Source: Sulfurimonas sp. HSL3-1 (lineage in GTDB: Bacteria; Campylobacterota; Campylobacteria; Campylobacterales; Sulfurimonadaceae). Taken from it: a stretch of 64,000 bases of DNA. A program made the position numbers and the translations under genes. The notes under the pieces are model-generated. The model was given only the letters and a program-made list of their open reading frames with translations. It was not told the DNA's origin and made no database searches. Shown in pieces: positions 55,924 through 64,000 of this stretch (its first letter is position 1; each line of letters opens with the position of its first letter). The DNA lies in NCBI RefSeq assembly GCF_039645995.1, contig NZ_CP147920.1:186001-250000 (forward strand), read 5' to 3'.

Positions 55924-56328
55924 CTACCGAAATTGGGGGTTGTCGTCGATGACGCTGTGCAGGGTCTCCAGGAAGCGGGAGGGCGGTTTGCCCCCGACGA
56001 CCTGCTCAATGATCTCGTCCCCGTCGGCGTCGAGGAAGGTAAAAACGGGGCTGGCGGTGACCCGGTACTTTAGGGGCAGGCTCTCATGGTCGTTCCAGAT
56101 ATCGGCGGCGATGAAGTGGGCTTCGATGTACGCGGCGACCTCCGGGTCCGTGAAGACATCCTTTTGCATAAAGCCGCGGACTTTGCATCGGGGTTTTGTG
56201 AGGAAGAGCATCAGCGGCTTGTGGGCGAGTTTTGCGGCCCGTACCGCCTCATCATACCCGGTATACCAGGCGATATCGGCATGCAGGATGCCGTAAAACA
56301 GGAAAAGAGCCGGAAGTATCAGGCGCAT
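55924..56328 (-). CDS. Periplasmic thioredoxin-fold protein with a single cysteine
   Basis: 134 residues, signal peptide about 1-17. KPLMLFLTKPRCKVRGFMQKDVFTDPEV follows the Thioredoxin_7/DUF255 pattern and YRVTASPVFTFLDADGDEI contains the cis-Pro. The active site, normally CxxC, reads CKVR, so one cysteine is missing. A dithiol oxidoreductase role is therefore unlikely; mixed disulfide or chaperone-like function is possible. It follows batD by 64 bases. Confidence 0.7.
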   Translation of the reverse strand: MRLILPALFLFYGILHADIAWYTGYDEAVRAAKLAHKPLMLFLTKPRCKVRGFMQKDVFTDPEVAAYIEAHFIAADIWNDHESLPLKYRVTASPVFTFLDADGDEIIEQVVGGKPPSRFLETLHSVIDDNPQFR

Positions 56329-56392
56329 GGGGTCTCCTCCGAAAACACTCCATTATAGCAGAGCGCACGCCGGAAACCTGTACAAAATTGCG

Positions 56393-57955
56393 TCAGATTA
56401 AGGCGACATCCTCCCCGGTCTGACCGCCGAAATAGTCCGCCAGTGCTTTGCGGTCGACGGCATGGTCGGCGCCGCGGTAGAGGTTGGCCTCCAACTGGGC
56501 CAGGGCGTCGTCAATCGGTTTGGCGCTCCCCTTGAGCGGCAGCAGCAGTTCGAAGAGGGTGCGGTCGCTTTTGGCGGCTTTGACCCGTTTGGCCATCGGG
56601 GGAAGCTCCCTCTTTTTCGGGAGACGGTCGCGGCCGCGCAGTAGCAGTAGCCAGTACGACAGGACGCCCGCGGCCGCCCCGGCGGCGAAGATGCCCAGGG
56701 CTTCCAAGGGGCTGAAACGGCTGCTACCCGACAGGGCAGGTGTCTGTACTGCCGCCGCCGTCGCGGGGGCGGCCGTTTCGACATGCGGTGCCGCCGCGGC
56801 CGCCGGTACCGATGCCGCGCCCTTGACCTTGACAAAGAAAGGCGGGGTCTGCAGGGTTGCCGGTTGCGCGGTTTTGGCATCGAAATAGCGGAAGGTCTGC
56901 GGCGTGACGGTGAGATCGCGGTCAGGGATAATGGCAATGGTCTGGTCAAAGGTACCGAAGTATTTGCCGTCTTGAAGCGTGCTTGTCGTTTTCGGGTCGT
57001 TGGCGTAGACGATGGCGTGGGCGAAGTGCGGGTCGAACTTGGGGATATCCTCGACGTTGCCGTTGCCTTCGATATGGATGTGGAGGTTGACTGGCTTGTT
57101 GGTGTCCACGGACGTTTTATCGATGTCGGCATGCATCGTGAACCGGCCGTAGACCTCCAGCCCCTGCGGCAGTGCGGTGACATGCAAGGTCGCCGGCTCG
57201 GAGTAGACTTTGCGGTACTGCATCCGGGCCGCGCCGAAGAAGGGGTCGTTGAAGAAGGGATCGCCGCCCATCCCGCCGCGGCCGGTGCTGACCTTGGTGC
57301 CGATCTGGGCGAAAATGGCGGGGATTTCGAGGTCGCCGCTCTGCTGCGGAAAGAGCAGGTAGCGGTAGGACTGGGTGATGTACCCTTCGCTGTCGGCGGA
57401 ACGTTCGGCCTGGGTGTTGATGCGCTTGATCCAGAAGTGCTCGAGGGTCGGTTCGCTGATGCGGATGTCGTCGATGCGCTCCCCGGGCAGGTATTTGAAG
57501 ACGAGGTCGAGTTCGACCGGCTCGCCGACATAGGCTTTCGCTTTGGAGAGGCGCAGCAGCATCTGTACGGGCGCCCCCTTCGCTGCGGCCTGGGGCGCGA
57601 CGACTTTGACATGCAGAGGAAGGGTGTGTTCGACCGTGCCGTCAACAGTCACGTCGAGGGCGGGGATGGCAGTGTCCTCCGTCGGGGTAAAGACGAGCCG
57701 CTGCTCGACCGCACGCGTCGTATGGCCGTTCACGATGGAGATGTTCCGGCTCGTGCCGCGGCTCTGGATGGGGTAGCCTGCGATCTCCGTCAGCGCCGGG
57801 AAGCGGATGTCGTCGCCGGTGGCGCTGATCGTCAGGGTGACCGGGTCGCCGCGGGTGACGGCGGGGTTGTCGACGGTGGCGGTCACCGCCGCGAAAAGCG
57901 GCAGCCCTAGCAGCAGCAGCGCCAGGATCTTACCAAGGGGTCGTTTCGTCATCAT
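56393..57955 (-). CDS. batD: BatD-family oxygen-tolerance protein
   Basis: 520 residues: signal peptide (LALLLLGLPLFA), Ig-like repeats starting ATVDNPAVTRGDPVTL, VNLHIHIEGNGNVEDIPKF in the middle, a transmembrane helix about 425-445, then a cytoplasmic tail. In Bacteroides the Bat genes support aerotolerance; the molecular role is unknown. The ATG lies inside the batC 3' end (26-base overlap), with AAAGGAG before it. Confidence 0.88.
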   Translation of the reverse strand: MMTKRPLGKILALLLLGLPLFAAVTATVDNPAVTRGDPVTLTISATGDDIRFPALTEIAGYPIQSRGTSRNISIVNGHTTRAVEQRLVFTPTEDTAIPALDVTVDGTVEHTLPLHVKVVAPQAAAKGAPVQMLLRLSKAKAYVGEPVELDLVFKYLPGERIDDIRISEPTLEHFWIKRINTQAERSADSEGYITQSYRYLLFPQQSGDLEIPAIFAQIGTKVSTGRGGMGGDPFFNDPFFGAARMQYRKVYSEPATLHVTALPQGLEVYGRFTMHADIDKTSVDTNKPVNLHIHIEGNGNVEDIPKFDPHFAHAIVYANDPKTTSTLQDGKYFGTFDQTIAIIPDRDLTVTPQTFRYFDAKTAQPATLQTPPFFVKVKGAASVPAAAAAPHVETAAPATAAAVQTPALSGSSRFSPLEALGIFAAGAAAGVLSYWLLLLRGRDRLPKKRELPPMAKRVKAAKSDRTLFELLLPLKGSAKPIDDALAQLEANLYRGADHAVDRKALADYFGGQTGEDVALI

Positions 57956-58796
57956 GGGGTTCTCCTTTGCCCGATAGCGGGATCATCAATGTTTTGATGC
58001 CGCGCTTGTCGAGCATCTGGTTGTATTTGCGCTCTTCCATATCGCTGATGGGGTCAGCCATCGCGGCCTGCTGTTTGCCTGTTTCGGGGCTTTCCGGTGC
58101 TTCTTCAGGCTGCCTCTCAGCCTCCTGCTGTTTTTCGTCCTGCTTGCCGCTTTGTTCTTTCGATTCCTGCTGTTTGTCGCGTTCTCCGTCCGCCTGTTTC
58201 TCCTGCTCCTTCTGTTCGCCGTTCTGCTGATCCTTTTTTTGCTGCTGATCTTCTCCCTTTGAGGCGTCGTCCTGGCTCTTTTGGTCCTTGTTTTGTTGAT
58301 CACCCTGTTGCTTCTGCTTGTTTTGCTGCTGATCATTCTGCTTGGACTGGTTCTGGTCGTTCTGATTGTTTTGGTTGTCCTCTTTTTGCTGCTCCTGCTC
58401 CTGCTCCTTCTGTTTTTTCAGGAGGTCGAGATTGTACTGCGTATCGTCGTCTTTGCCGAGTTTCAGCGCTTCTTCGTAGGCCTTGATCGCTTCGTCGGTT
58501 TTGCCCAGGTTGGCGAGGCTGTTCCCGAGGTTGTGCAGCGCTTTTTGTTTGAGCTCCGGGGCACGGATCTGCGTAAAGACGTCTGCCGCCTCTTTATACT
58601 TCTGCTGTTTATAGAGGGCGTCGCCGTAGTTGAAGCGGGCGGCGTCGTTTTTGCTCTGCAGCATGCCATAGCCCTCAGCTGCCGCGGCGTAATCGCCGCC
58701 GTTGTAGGCCGATGCGGCGTTGGAGAGGGTGTGGAAATCCGTCACCCCCGCATGGAGCACTCCCGCGGCGAGGCAGGGCAGAAGGTATCTAAGCAT
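57930..58796 (-). CDS. batC: BatC-like TPR protein with a Gln/Lys-rich tail
   Basis: 288 residues. Signal peptide about 1-15 (MLRYLLPCLAAGVLHA), three TPR units (about 28-125, e.g. ALHNLGNSLANLGKTDEAIKAYEEAL), then a low-complexity stretch of about 125 residues made mostly of Q, K, E, D and N, then DPISDMEERKYNQMLDKRG. The tail is highly charged and likely unstructured. It overlaps batB by 8 bases. Confidence 0.85.
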   Translation of the reverse strand: MLRYLLPCLAAGVLHAGVTDFHTLSNAASAYNGGDYAAAAEGYGMLQSKNDAARFNYGDALYKQQKYKEAADVFTQIRAPELKQKALHNLGNSLANLGKTDEAIKAYEEALKLGKDDDTQYNLDLLKKQKEQEQEQQKEDNQNNQNDQNQSKQNDQQQNKQKQQGDQQNKDQKSQDDASKGEDQQQKKDQQNGEQKEQEKQADGERDKQQESKEQSGKQDEKQQEAERQPEEAPESPETGKQQAAMADPISDMEERKYNQMLDKRGIKTLMIPLSGKGEPHDDETTPW

Positions 58797-59760
58797 GGCG
58801 TCTCCTTCGCTGCGGCAGGGAGTAGAGTGCCATCAGCAGCAGGAGAACGCCAGCACTAAGCGGCCAGACGAAGAGCTCCTGCAGATCGCGGATGACGTCG
58901 CTCTTTTCCCTGCGCGGCGTAAAGCATGACTTCAGCGCATCGGCAAGGGCCTTGATGTCATTGTGTTTGAGGGAGTAGGGCAGATAGGCGCCGCCGCTTT
59001 GCAGGGCGAGGGCTTTCACGTCGTCGTTGCGGCGGACGACGACGATGTCGCCGTGCTTGTCCGTCATGGCCCCCTGTTCGGTCGGGATGACCCCGCCCTT
59101 CTCCGTGCCGATGTTATAGAGGAAGACGACGATGTTGTGGGCCCTGGCGTAGGCGATCTCTTGATCGAAATCGCTGCCGCCGCCGCCGTCGGTAAAGAGC
59201 AGGAGCGCTTTTTTGTCGCTCCCCTCCAGGAGGGTATCGGTCTGCTGAAGGGCCTGGAGCAGGTCGGTGCCGCGCAGGCTGATGGAATCGGTGTTCATGT
59301 TTGAGACGAGGTAGCGCAGGGTCGCAAAATCCTCGGTCAGCGGGGAGACCATGAAGGCCCGGGCGCTGAACCCGATCACCCCGATGCGGGTGCCGTTGAT
59401 GTCGCCTAGCAGGGCGTCAAATTTCCGCTTGGCCAGGGCAAGGCGGCTGGGGTAGACGTCGTTGGCGAACATGGAGCGGGAGATGTCGAAGCCGACGATG
59501 AGGTCGATCGTACTGCTCTGTACCTTGATCTCGCCATGGTCGACGACCGGTCGGGCGAGGGCGACGATGAAGAGCGCCGCTGCCGCGAGCAGCAGAGCGC
59601 TGCGCAGCCACTGCGGCACGGTGGAGGTGCGCTGAAGCAGTAGTTTCAGCACCTCCGGGGCAAAGGCGTTCCGGGCCGCTTTGCGCGGCGCGAAAAGCAA
59701 CAGCGCGAGCGGTAGCAGTACGATCAGCAAGAAAAGCAGGTGCGGCTGTTCAAAGTGCAT
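58789..59760 (-). CDS. batB: BatB-like von Willebrand A domain membrane protein
   Basis: 323 residues from ATG 59760. Two N-terminal membrane helices (FLLIVLLPLALLLF; LRSALLLAAAALFIVAL), a VWA domain with the metal site VGFDISRSMFAND, a conserved threonine in SLRGTDLLQAL and DGGGGSDF, and a C-terminal helix (LSAGVLLLLMALYSL). It is thought to form periplasmic complexes with BatA and BatC. The start has AAGGAGAGG 5 bases before it; the longer frame to 59784 runs inside batA. Confidence 0.88.
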   Translation of the reverse strand: MHFEQPHLLFLLIVLLPLALLLFAPRKAARNAFAPEVLKLLLQRTSTVPQWLRSALLLAAAALFIVALARPVVDHGEIKVQSSTIDLIVGFDISRSMFANDVYPSRLALAKRKFDALLGDINGTRIGVIGFSARAFMVSPLTEDFATLRYLVSNMNTDSISLRGTDLLQALQQTDTLLEGSDKKALLLFTDGGGGSDFDQEIAYARAHNIVVFLYNIGTEKGGVIPTEQGAMTDKHGDIVVVRRNDDVKALALQSGGAYLPYSLKHNDIKALADALKSCFTPRREKSDVIRDLQELFVWPLSAGVLLLLMALYSLPQRRRRHA

Positions 59761-60646
59761 GGCCTCTCCTTCGCATGGCGGCATAAAGCACGAGCAGCAG
59801 CAGCGCCGCGCCGAGCGGGTACTGGAAGTAGTAGCGCTTCTTGACGTACTTGTCCGCCTTGATCTCGCTCTTCTCCAGGGTGTCGATCTCGTCGTAGATC
59901 CGTTTCAGCCGTTCGACGCTTCCCGCCTCGTAGAATTTCCCGCCCGTCTCCCGGGCGATCTTTCTGAGTACCTCCGGGTTGTAGTCTCCGCGGCCGCCGA
60001 CGCCGATGACGTAGACTTTGATGCCGTGCTTGACGGCACTCTGGATGGCCACGTCGAGGGGAACCTGGGAGGTGTTGTCGATCCCGTCGGTGAGCAAAAT
60101 GGCGATCTTCTCCTTGGCGTCGGAGGATTTGAAGAGCTTGGTGCTCATGAAGAGCGCCTCGTAGAGCGCCGTGCGCTGCATGCCGGCGATGCCGACGTCG
60201 ACCTTGGAGAGCAGCTGTTTCAGGCTCTGTTTGTCATAGGTCAGCGGCATGGCGACGTAGGCGAAGTCGGCGAAGAGGGTCAGGGCGAGCTTGTCGTGCT
60301 CACGCTTGTCGATGAAGTCGAGCACGATCTTCTTGACGATGCCGAATTTGTCCATTTGGCGCATGGAGCCGCTGGCGTCGAGGACGAGGGAGAGCTCGTA
60401 CCCCTTGTCGTCGCTGACGACGACCTCGTTCTGGCGGATCGGCGAAGCGAGGGCGAGGGCGAGCAGGGCGAAGAGGAGCAGTTTGATCCCCCGGGTGAGC
60501 CAGCCGCTCCGGGCGGAAAGGGTGCGCAGCAGCGCCGTGTCGGGAAAGAGCATCTGCTGCGTCTTGGCCCGGCAGAGGGCCTCGCAGAGGAAAAAGAGGG
60601 CGATCAGTCCCAGCGCCCAGGGGTACTCCAGCGTCCACTCACCCAC
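59750..60646 (-). CDS. batA: BatA-like von Willebrand A domain membrane protein
   Basis: 298 residues from GTG 60646. Membrane helices near the N-terminus, VWA domain with MIDAS SLVLDASGSMRQMD, MQRTALYEALFMSTKLF and LLTDGIDNTS, then RYYFQYPLGAALLLLVLYAA near the end. The GTG start is chosen because AAGGAGG lies 6 bases upstream and the helix-rich N-terminus begins there; the open frame to 60817 runs inside the upstream gene and is not family-like. Overlaps both neighbours by a few bases. Confidence 0.88.
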   Translation of the reverse strand: MGEWTLEYPWALGLIALFFLCEALCRAKTQQMLFPDTALLRTLSARSGWLTRGIKLLLFALLALALASPIRQNEVVVSDDKGYELSLVLDASGSMRQMDKFGIVKKIVLDFIDKREHDKLALTLFADFAYVAMPLTYDKQSLKQLLSKVDVGIAGMQRTALYEALFMSTKLFKSSDAKEKIAILLTDGIDNTSQVPLDVAIQSAVKHGIKVYVIGVGGRGDYNPEVLRKIARETGGKFYEAGSVERLKRIYDEIDTLEKSEIKADKYVKKRYYFQYPLGAALLLLVLYAAMRRRGHAL

Positions 60647-61031
60647 GGCGTGCCTCCTTGATGAAATCGCGCAGCCTCGTTTCGAGCGCGGTGTCCAGGG
60701 CGGGGACGCTTTTTTGGTACTTGTAGGGTTCGAGTTCCGCGAGCAGCGCCCGGAAGGTCGGCATCGTCTCCGGCGTCGCCACGAAGTGCCCCAGCAGGCT
60801 GAAGTCGTAGACGGCACTTTTCGTGTCGCTGAAATCGAGCGCCTGCAGCCGTTTCAGCGCCTCGGTCCGTTTGGGGTCGCCCCCATTGCGGCGCCGTTTG
60901 AGCAGCCAGAAGAGCAGAAGGCCCAGCAGGAGGATGCCTACTGCGACAAGGGCGGTGAGGAGCCAGAGTGAGTGGTCGGGGACGGCGACAATGGGCTTGA
61001 TGTCTTTGAGCGGGAGGGTCTGTCCGGGCAT
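60639..61031 (-). CDS. DUF4381-like small membrane protein of the Bat operon
   Basis: 130 residues. LPLKDIKPIVAVPDHSLWLLT leads into one transmembrane helix (about 25-43), then a soluble helical domain ending LRDFIKEARRG. The order between DUF58 and BatA, size and the DI-P-P-like opening are those of DUF4381. Function unknown; presumably an assembly partner of BatA. Confidence 0.7.
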   Translation of the reverse strand: MPGQTLPLKDIKPIVAVPDHSLWLLTALVAVGILLLGLLLFWLLKRRRNGGDPKRTEALKRLQALDFSDTKSAVYDFSLLGHFVATPETMPTFRALLAELEPYKYQKSVPALDTALETRLRDFIKEARRG

Positions 61032-61034
61032 CGC

Positions 61035-61868
61035 CTACCTCCGGAACAGCGCGGAGAGCTTCACGAAGGGCTCTTCGTCGGTGTAGAGTTTCGTCGCGGT
61101 GATGCGGTGGGAGGCGAGGTGCTCGACGAGGGTCTTGTCCCGCGCCTCCAGTGCAGCGCGGTAGCGTGCGGCGAGGGCGGGGGAGAGTTCCAGGGTCGTG
61201 CCCTCCATGCTCTGCGCGTCGAGCAGGCCGATCTCGCCGGAGAGCGCGGGGTTCTCCTCGAAGCGGTCGCGGACGATGATGGCGTAGACCTCGTGGCGGG
61301 CGAGCAGCGAAAGGTCGATGCCGTCGCCGTAGAAGTCGCCGATGAGGAAGATGAGCGAACGCTGGCGGACGCGGCCGTTGAGGTGGTCGACGAGCGCGGC
61401 AAAATCGACGCGCTTGCCCAGCGGGTCGCGGCCCAGTACCTCGGGGACGGTGACATGCAGGGAGCCCAGGGCGCGGGTCGGCGGCAGGAAGAACTCCTCT
61501 TTGTCGCTGAAGACAAGGGTGGAGACGCGGTCGTCGTTTTTCAGCGCCGAGTAGGAGATGAGTGAGAGGGCTTCGGCCATCACCTCCTGCTTGAAGCGTT
61601 GCGAGCCGAAAAAGATGCTGCCGCTCTCGAGGTAGACGCAGACGATGTTGAGTTCGCGCTCCTCGTTGAAGACGTTGACGAAGGGGCGCTGCTCCCTGGC
61701 GGTCACCTTCCAGTTGAGGGTACGCACGTCATCGCCGATGGTGTACTCTTTGAGTTCGGCGAAGTCCAGCCCGTTGCCCGCGAAGATGCTCGGGTTGCCC
61801 CCGGCGTTGCTGCCGAAGATGTTGCGGCGGGTACGGATCAGGATCTCTTCGCTCTTGTGCGCCAGCAC
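61035..61868 (-). CDS. DUF58 protein
   Basis: 277 residues. GSNAGGNPSIFAGNGLDFAELKEYTIGDDVRTLNWKVTAR is the diagnostic DUF58 segment (the R-x-Y-x-x-G-D-D and W-K pattern); the rest resembles a VWA fold without its metal-binding serines. It usually accompanies MoxR and Bat proteins. Gap to the downstream gene is 3 bases, to moxR 9 bases. Confidence 0.92.
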   Translation of the reverse strand: MLAHKSEEILIRTRRNIFGSNAGGNPSIFAGNGLDFAELKEYTIGDDVRTLNWKVTAREQRPFVNVFNEERELNIVCVYLESGSIFFGSQRFKQEVMAEALSLISYSALKNDDRVSTLVFSDKEEFFLPPTRALGSLHVTVPEVLGRDPLGKRVDFAALVDHLNGRVRQRSLIFLIGDFYGDGIDLSLLARHEVYAIIVRDRFEENPALSGEIGLLDAQSMEGTTLELSPALAARYRAALEARDKTLVEHLASHRITATKLYTDEEPFVKLSALFRR

Positions 61869-61877
61869 TCTCAGGCC

Positions 61878-62825
61878 TTAGGGGAGCTTGATCGTCTGCA
61901 TGATCGTGCCGATGAGGTCGTCGGCGGTGACACCGGCGGCTTCGGCCCGGTAGTTCAGCACCATACGGTGGCGCAGGACGCCCCGGACCGTGTCGGCGAC
62001 GTCGAGGGGGGTGACGAAGTCATTGCCGCGCAGGTAGGCACGGGCCTTGGCGGCCTTGTAGAGGTTGATGGAGGCCCGGGGGCTTGCGCCGTATTCGAGG
62101 TATTCGGCGATCTCGCCGACCCCGTACTTCTCCGGCTCGCGGGTAGCGAAGATGATCTTCATCATGTAGCGGGTGACGGCCTCGTCGACATGGATGCTCT
62201 GCACTTCGTCGCGCATGGCGAGGATGTCATCGGCACCGGCGACCTGCATGATCGCCCCGACGCTGCGGTTCGCGATGCGGTCGACGATCTGCATCTCCTC
62301 CTCGAAGCTGTTGTAGTCGACGAGGACTTTGAGCATGAAACGGTCGAGCTGCGCCTCGGGGAGGCGGTAGGTCCCCTCCTGCTCGACGGGGTTCTGGGTC
62401 GCGAGGACGAGGAAGGGGTCGGCGAGTTTGAAGGTGTCGTCGCCGATGGTGATCTGGTGCTCCTGCATCACCTCCAGCAGGGCCGATTGCACCTTTGCCG
62501 GGGCGCGGTTGATCTCGTCGGCGAGGAGCAGGTGGGTAAAGGCGGGACCCATCTTGACCTTGAACGCGCCGTTGCGCTGGTCGTACATTTCGGTCCCGAC
62601 GATGTCGCTGGGGAGCAGGTCTGGGGTGAATTGTACCCGTTTGAAATCCAGTCCCAACGCCTTGGCCAGGGAGTTGATGGCCGTCGTTTTCGCCAGGCCC
62701 GGCACCCCCTCGACGAGAATGTGGCCGTCGGTGATGAGGCCGATCAGCAGTGCGTCGATCAGCGCCTCCTGTCCGACCATCACCTTGGCGATTTCGGTCT
62801 TGATGGCGTGGATTTTCTCGTTCAT
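61878..62825 (-). CDS. moxR: MoxR-family AAA+ ATPase
   Basis: 315 residues. Walker A VEGVPGLAKTTAINSLA, Walker B LLLADEINRAPAKVQSALLEVMQE, sensor segment LVLATQNPVEQEGTYRLPEAQLDRF. MoxR ATPases act as chaperones loading metal or maturing VWA-containing complexes. The start at 62825 is set by a GGATGGG about 6 bases before it; an upstream ATG at 62861 lacks a site. First gene of the operon. Confidence 0.95.
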   Translation of the reverse strand: MNEKIHAIKTEIAKVMVGQEALIDALLIGLITDGHILVEGVPGLAKTTAINSLAKALGLDFKRVQFTPDLLPSDIVGTEMYDQRNGAFKVKMGPAFTHLLLADEINRAPAKVQSALLEVMQEHQITIGDDTFKLADPFLVLATQNPVEQEGTYRLPEAQLDRFMLKVLVDYNSFEEEMQIVDRIANRSVGAIMQVAGADDILAMRDEVQSIHVDEAVTRYMMKIIFATREPEKYGVGEIAEYLEYGASPRASINLYKAAKARAYLRGNDFVTPLDVADTVRGVLRHRMVLNYRAEAAGVTADDLIGTIMQTIKLP

Positions 62826-62954
62826 TTTTTCCCATCCTCGGATCGTGTGATACGCAATCATATTCGGGCGGGGTAAATCGGGTGTAAATCCACATATAAC
62901 AATTGGTAAATCGTGGCAGCGGTGTTGCGCGGCGTAGCGCGCCTCACCTGTTTG

Positions 62955-64000
62955 TTAGGCGATGCGGCTGCGTTTGCCGCTGTCGACGAGGCTCAGCCAC
63001 GCGGGGAGCATCAGCAGGTCGATGACGACGGCGATCACCAGGGCCGAGGCCGTGACGATCCCGAAGTTGACGTTGGGGACGAAGTCGCTCAGCGCGAAAA
63101 TCATAAAGGCCGCGCTGAGGATAAGGGTGGTAAAGACGATCGCCTTGCCCGCATAGTGGTAGACGTAGGCGAGCGCCGCTTCGAAGCTTTCACCCTCCCG
63201 CCGCGCTTCGCGGTATTTGACGAGGAAGTGGATGGTGTCGTCCACCGCCACCCCGATAATGATGGCCCCGGAGACCGCGACGCCGAGGTCGATGGTGATC
63301 CCCAGCCACCCCATGACCCCGACGACGAGGGCGATGGGCAGCACGTTGGGGATGATAAAGAGGGGGATCATGCGGAGGTTGCGGAAGATCAGCATCATCA
63401 TCAGCGAGACCGCTGCGATGGCGAGCAGGATTGACTCGACAAGGGTGTCGGTGACGTCATGCTGCATATGCGCGAACATCTCCGTCTGTCCGTTGACCTG
63501 GGCGCGGTAGGGGGTCTGGGCCCACCAATCCTCGACCCACTGCATCATCTCCAGGTCGAGGGAGGTATCGACGATGTCCACTGACGCGGTGACCCGAAGC
63601 CGCCGTTCGTTGACGTCCATGCGGTCGTTTATTTCCATCCCCTGGGGCAGGGAGAGCGAGTAGAGCAGCAGGTACTGGGCGATCAGGTTGCGCCCGTCCG
63701 GTACGGTCGGGCTGCCATCCATGACGTCGTTGAACTTTTCGACGACGTCGACGAGGGAAGTGGTGTGGCGCACCGCCGGATACTGCGCTTTGAACGCCTC
63801 GGTGAAGCGGGCGACGGTCCGCATGAATTCGGGGGATTTGATGCCGTCCTTCTCCCCCGAATCCACGACGATCTCGTAGGCCATCGGCCCGGTAAGGTTG
63901 CGCTGCACGAAGGTCACCGTCTCCCGGAAGGGGACATGCTCTTTGAAATAGCGCACCGTATTCGAGTCGACCTTTACCCAGGCGATCCCGATGCCGATCA
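62955..64000 (-). CDS. RND/MMPL-type exporter, C-terminal part (partial)
   Basis: The frame is open to the right edge, so the N-terminus is missing. 348 residues remain: a periplasmic loop domain, then a bundle of membrane helices with MMMLIFRNLRMIPLFIIPNVLPIALVVGVMG, the SGAIIIGVAVDDTIHFLVKYREAR signature of RND permeases (two Asp), and VVIDLLMLPAWLSLV near the end. The subgroup is the MMPL/HpnN-like lipid or hydrophobic-substrate exporters rather than AcrB. It reads toward moxR on the same strand with a 129-base gap. Confidence 0.85.
   Translation of the reverse strand, partial: IGIGIAWVKVDSNTVRYFKEHVPFRETVTFVQRNLTGPMAYEIVVDSGEKDGIKSPEFMRTVARFTEAFKAQYPAVRHTTSLVDVVEKFNDVMDGSPTVPDGRNLIAQYLLLYSLSLPQGMEINDRMDVNERRLRVTASVDIVDTSLDLEMMQWVEDWWAQTPYRAQVNGQTEMFAHMQHDVTDTLVESILLAIAAVSLMMMLIFRNLRMIPLFIIPNVLPIALVVGVMGWLGITIDLGVAVSGAIIIGVAVDDTIHFLVKYREARREGESFEAALAYVYHYAGKAIVFTTLILSAAFMIFALSDFVPNVNFGIVTASALVIAVVIDLLMLPAWLSLVDSGKRSRIA

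Noticed and set aside
56398-57645. 415-codon open frame on the minus strand within batD
   Set aside because: A shifted frame of batD with a Ser/Arg/Pro/Thr-rich translation typical of frame shadows in GC-rich DNA.

Overview
The window reads as one chromosomal segment of a GC-rich (roughly 60 percent by eye) chemolithotroph-like member of the Campylobacterota, most like the Sulfurimonas group. The support is mostly gene order and gene choice. There is an AddA-like nuclease next to rplM-rpsI, the four-subunit porGDAB pyruvate oxidoreductase, and NifS/NifU. A speE-like gene, coaE and dapF form one cluster, and rpsT/prfA stands divergent to glmM-lspA with the SRP RNA behind lspA. CcoG and a sulfide:quinone-oxidoreductase-like flavoprotein are also present. 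I see no rRNA, tRNA, CRISPR array, insertion sequence or prophage.

Layout. 1-5.6 kb: AddA 3' end, rplM-rpsI, an outer-membrane porin, periplasmic alpha-carbonic anhydrase, an orphan peptide-type binding protein and a HAD phosphatase. 5.7-9.8 kb: porGDAB, then luxS with a small partner gene. 10-17 kb: YeiH-type exporter, a small secreted protein and a run of envelope genes (M23 peptidase, DUF4395, Tat-exported M15-like peptidase, L,D-transpeptidase), then comM. 17-23 kb: a lower-GC secreted orphan gene, tig-clpP-def, and nifS/nifU separated by a hairpin-rich repeat region. 23-33 kb: DUF302 protein, CopD-like membrane protein, divergent Aat homologue, PIN-PhoH ATPase, a LapB-like/rnhA/rnc/aroC operon, a serine-recombinase-like protein without its catalytic residues joined to ccoG, and purM. 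33-45 kb: degenerate SpeE, coaE, dapF, prfA/rpsT, glmM-lspA-ffs, a cysteine-repeat peptide with DoxX, uppP, and a class V aminotransferase-hisZ-purA operon. 45-52 kb: two GGDEF-EAL proteins flanking the SQR-like enzyme, msrA and DUF420. 52-55 kb: BFD-like protein, hemD, PerR/Fur-type regulator and diheme cytochrome c peroxidase. 55-64 kb: a nine-gene MoxR-DUF58-BatABCD aerotolerance-type operon and the 3' part of an RND exporter.

The genes describe an oxygen-sensitive Fe-S-based central metabolism (Por, NifSU, CcoG) set beside oxidative-damage defences (Ccp with PerR, MsrA, Bat operon). Sulfur or respiratory oxidoreductases and envelope maintenance make up much of the rest.

The most unusual signals are intergenic. 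A two-hairpin element occurs in four full copies and one partial copy (nifS-nifU, before coaE, after dapF, between rpsT and prfA). Its stem sequences differ from copy to copy but keep base pairing, while its loops and linker are conserved. Other points of interest are a four-times-repeated KC-GEKK secreted peptide resembling bufferin-type metallophores, the catalytically dead recombinase fused by operon to ccoG, a SpeE remnant without its cofactor site, and several genes whose -10 box sits so close to the start codon that the mRNA should be leaderless.
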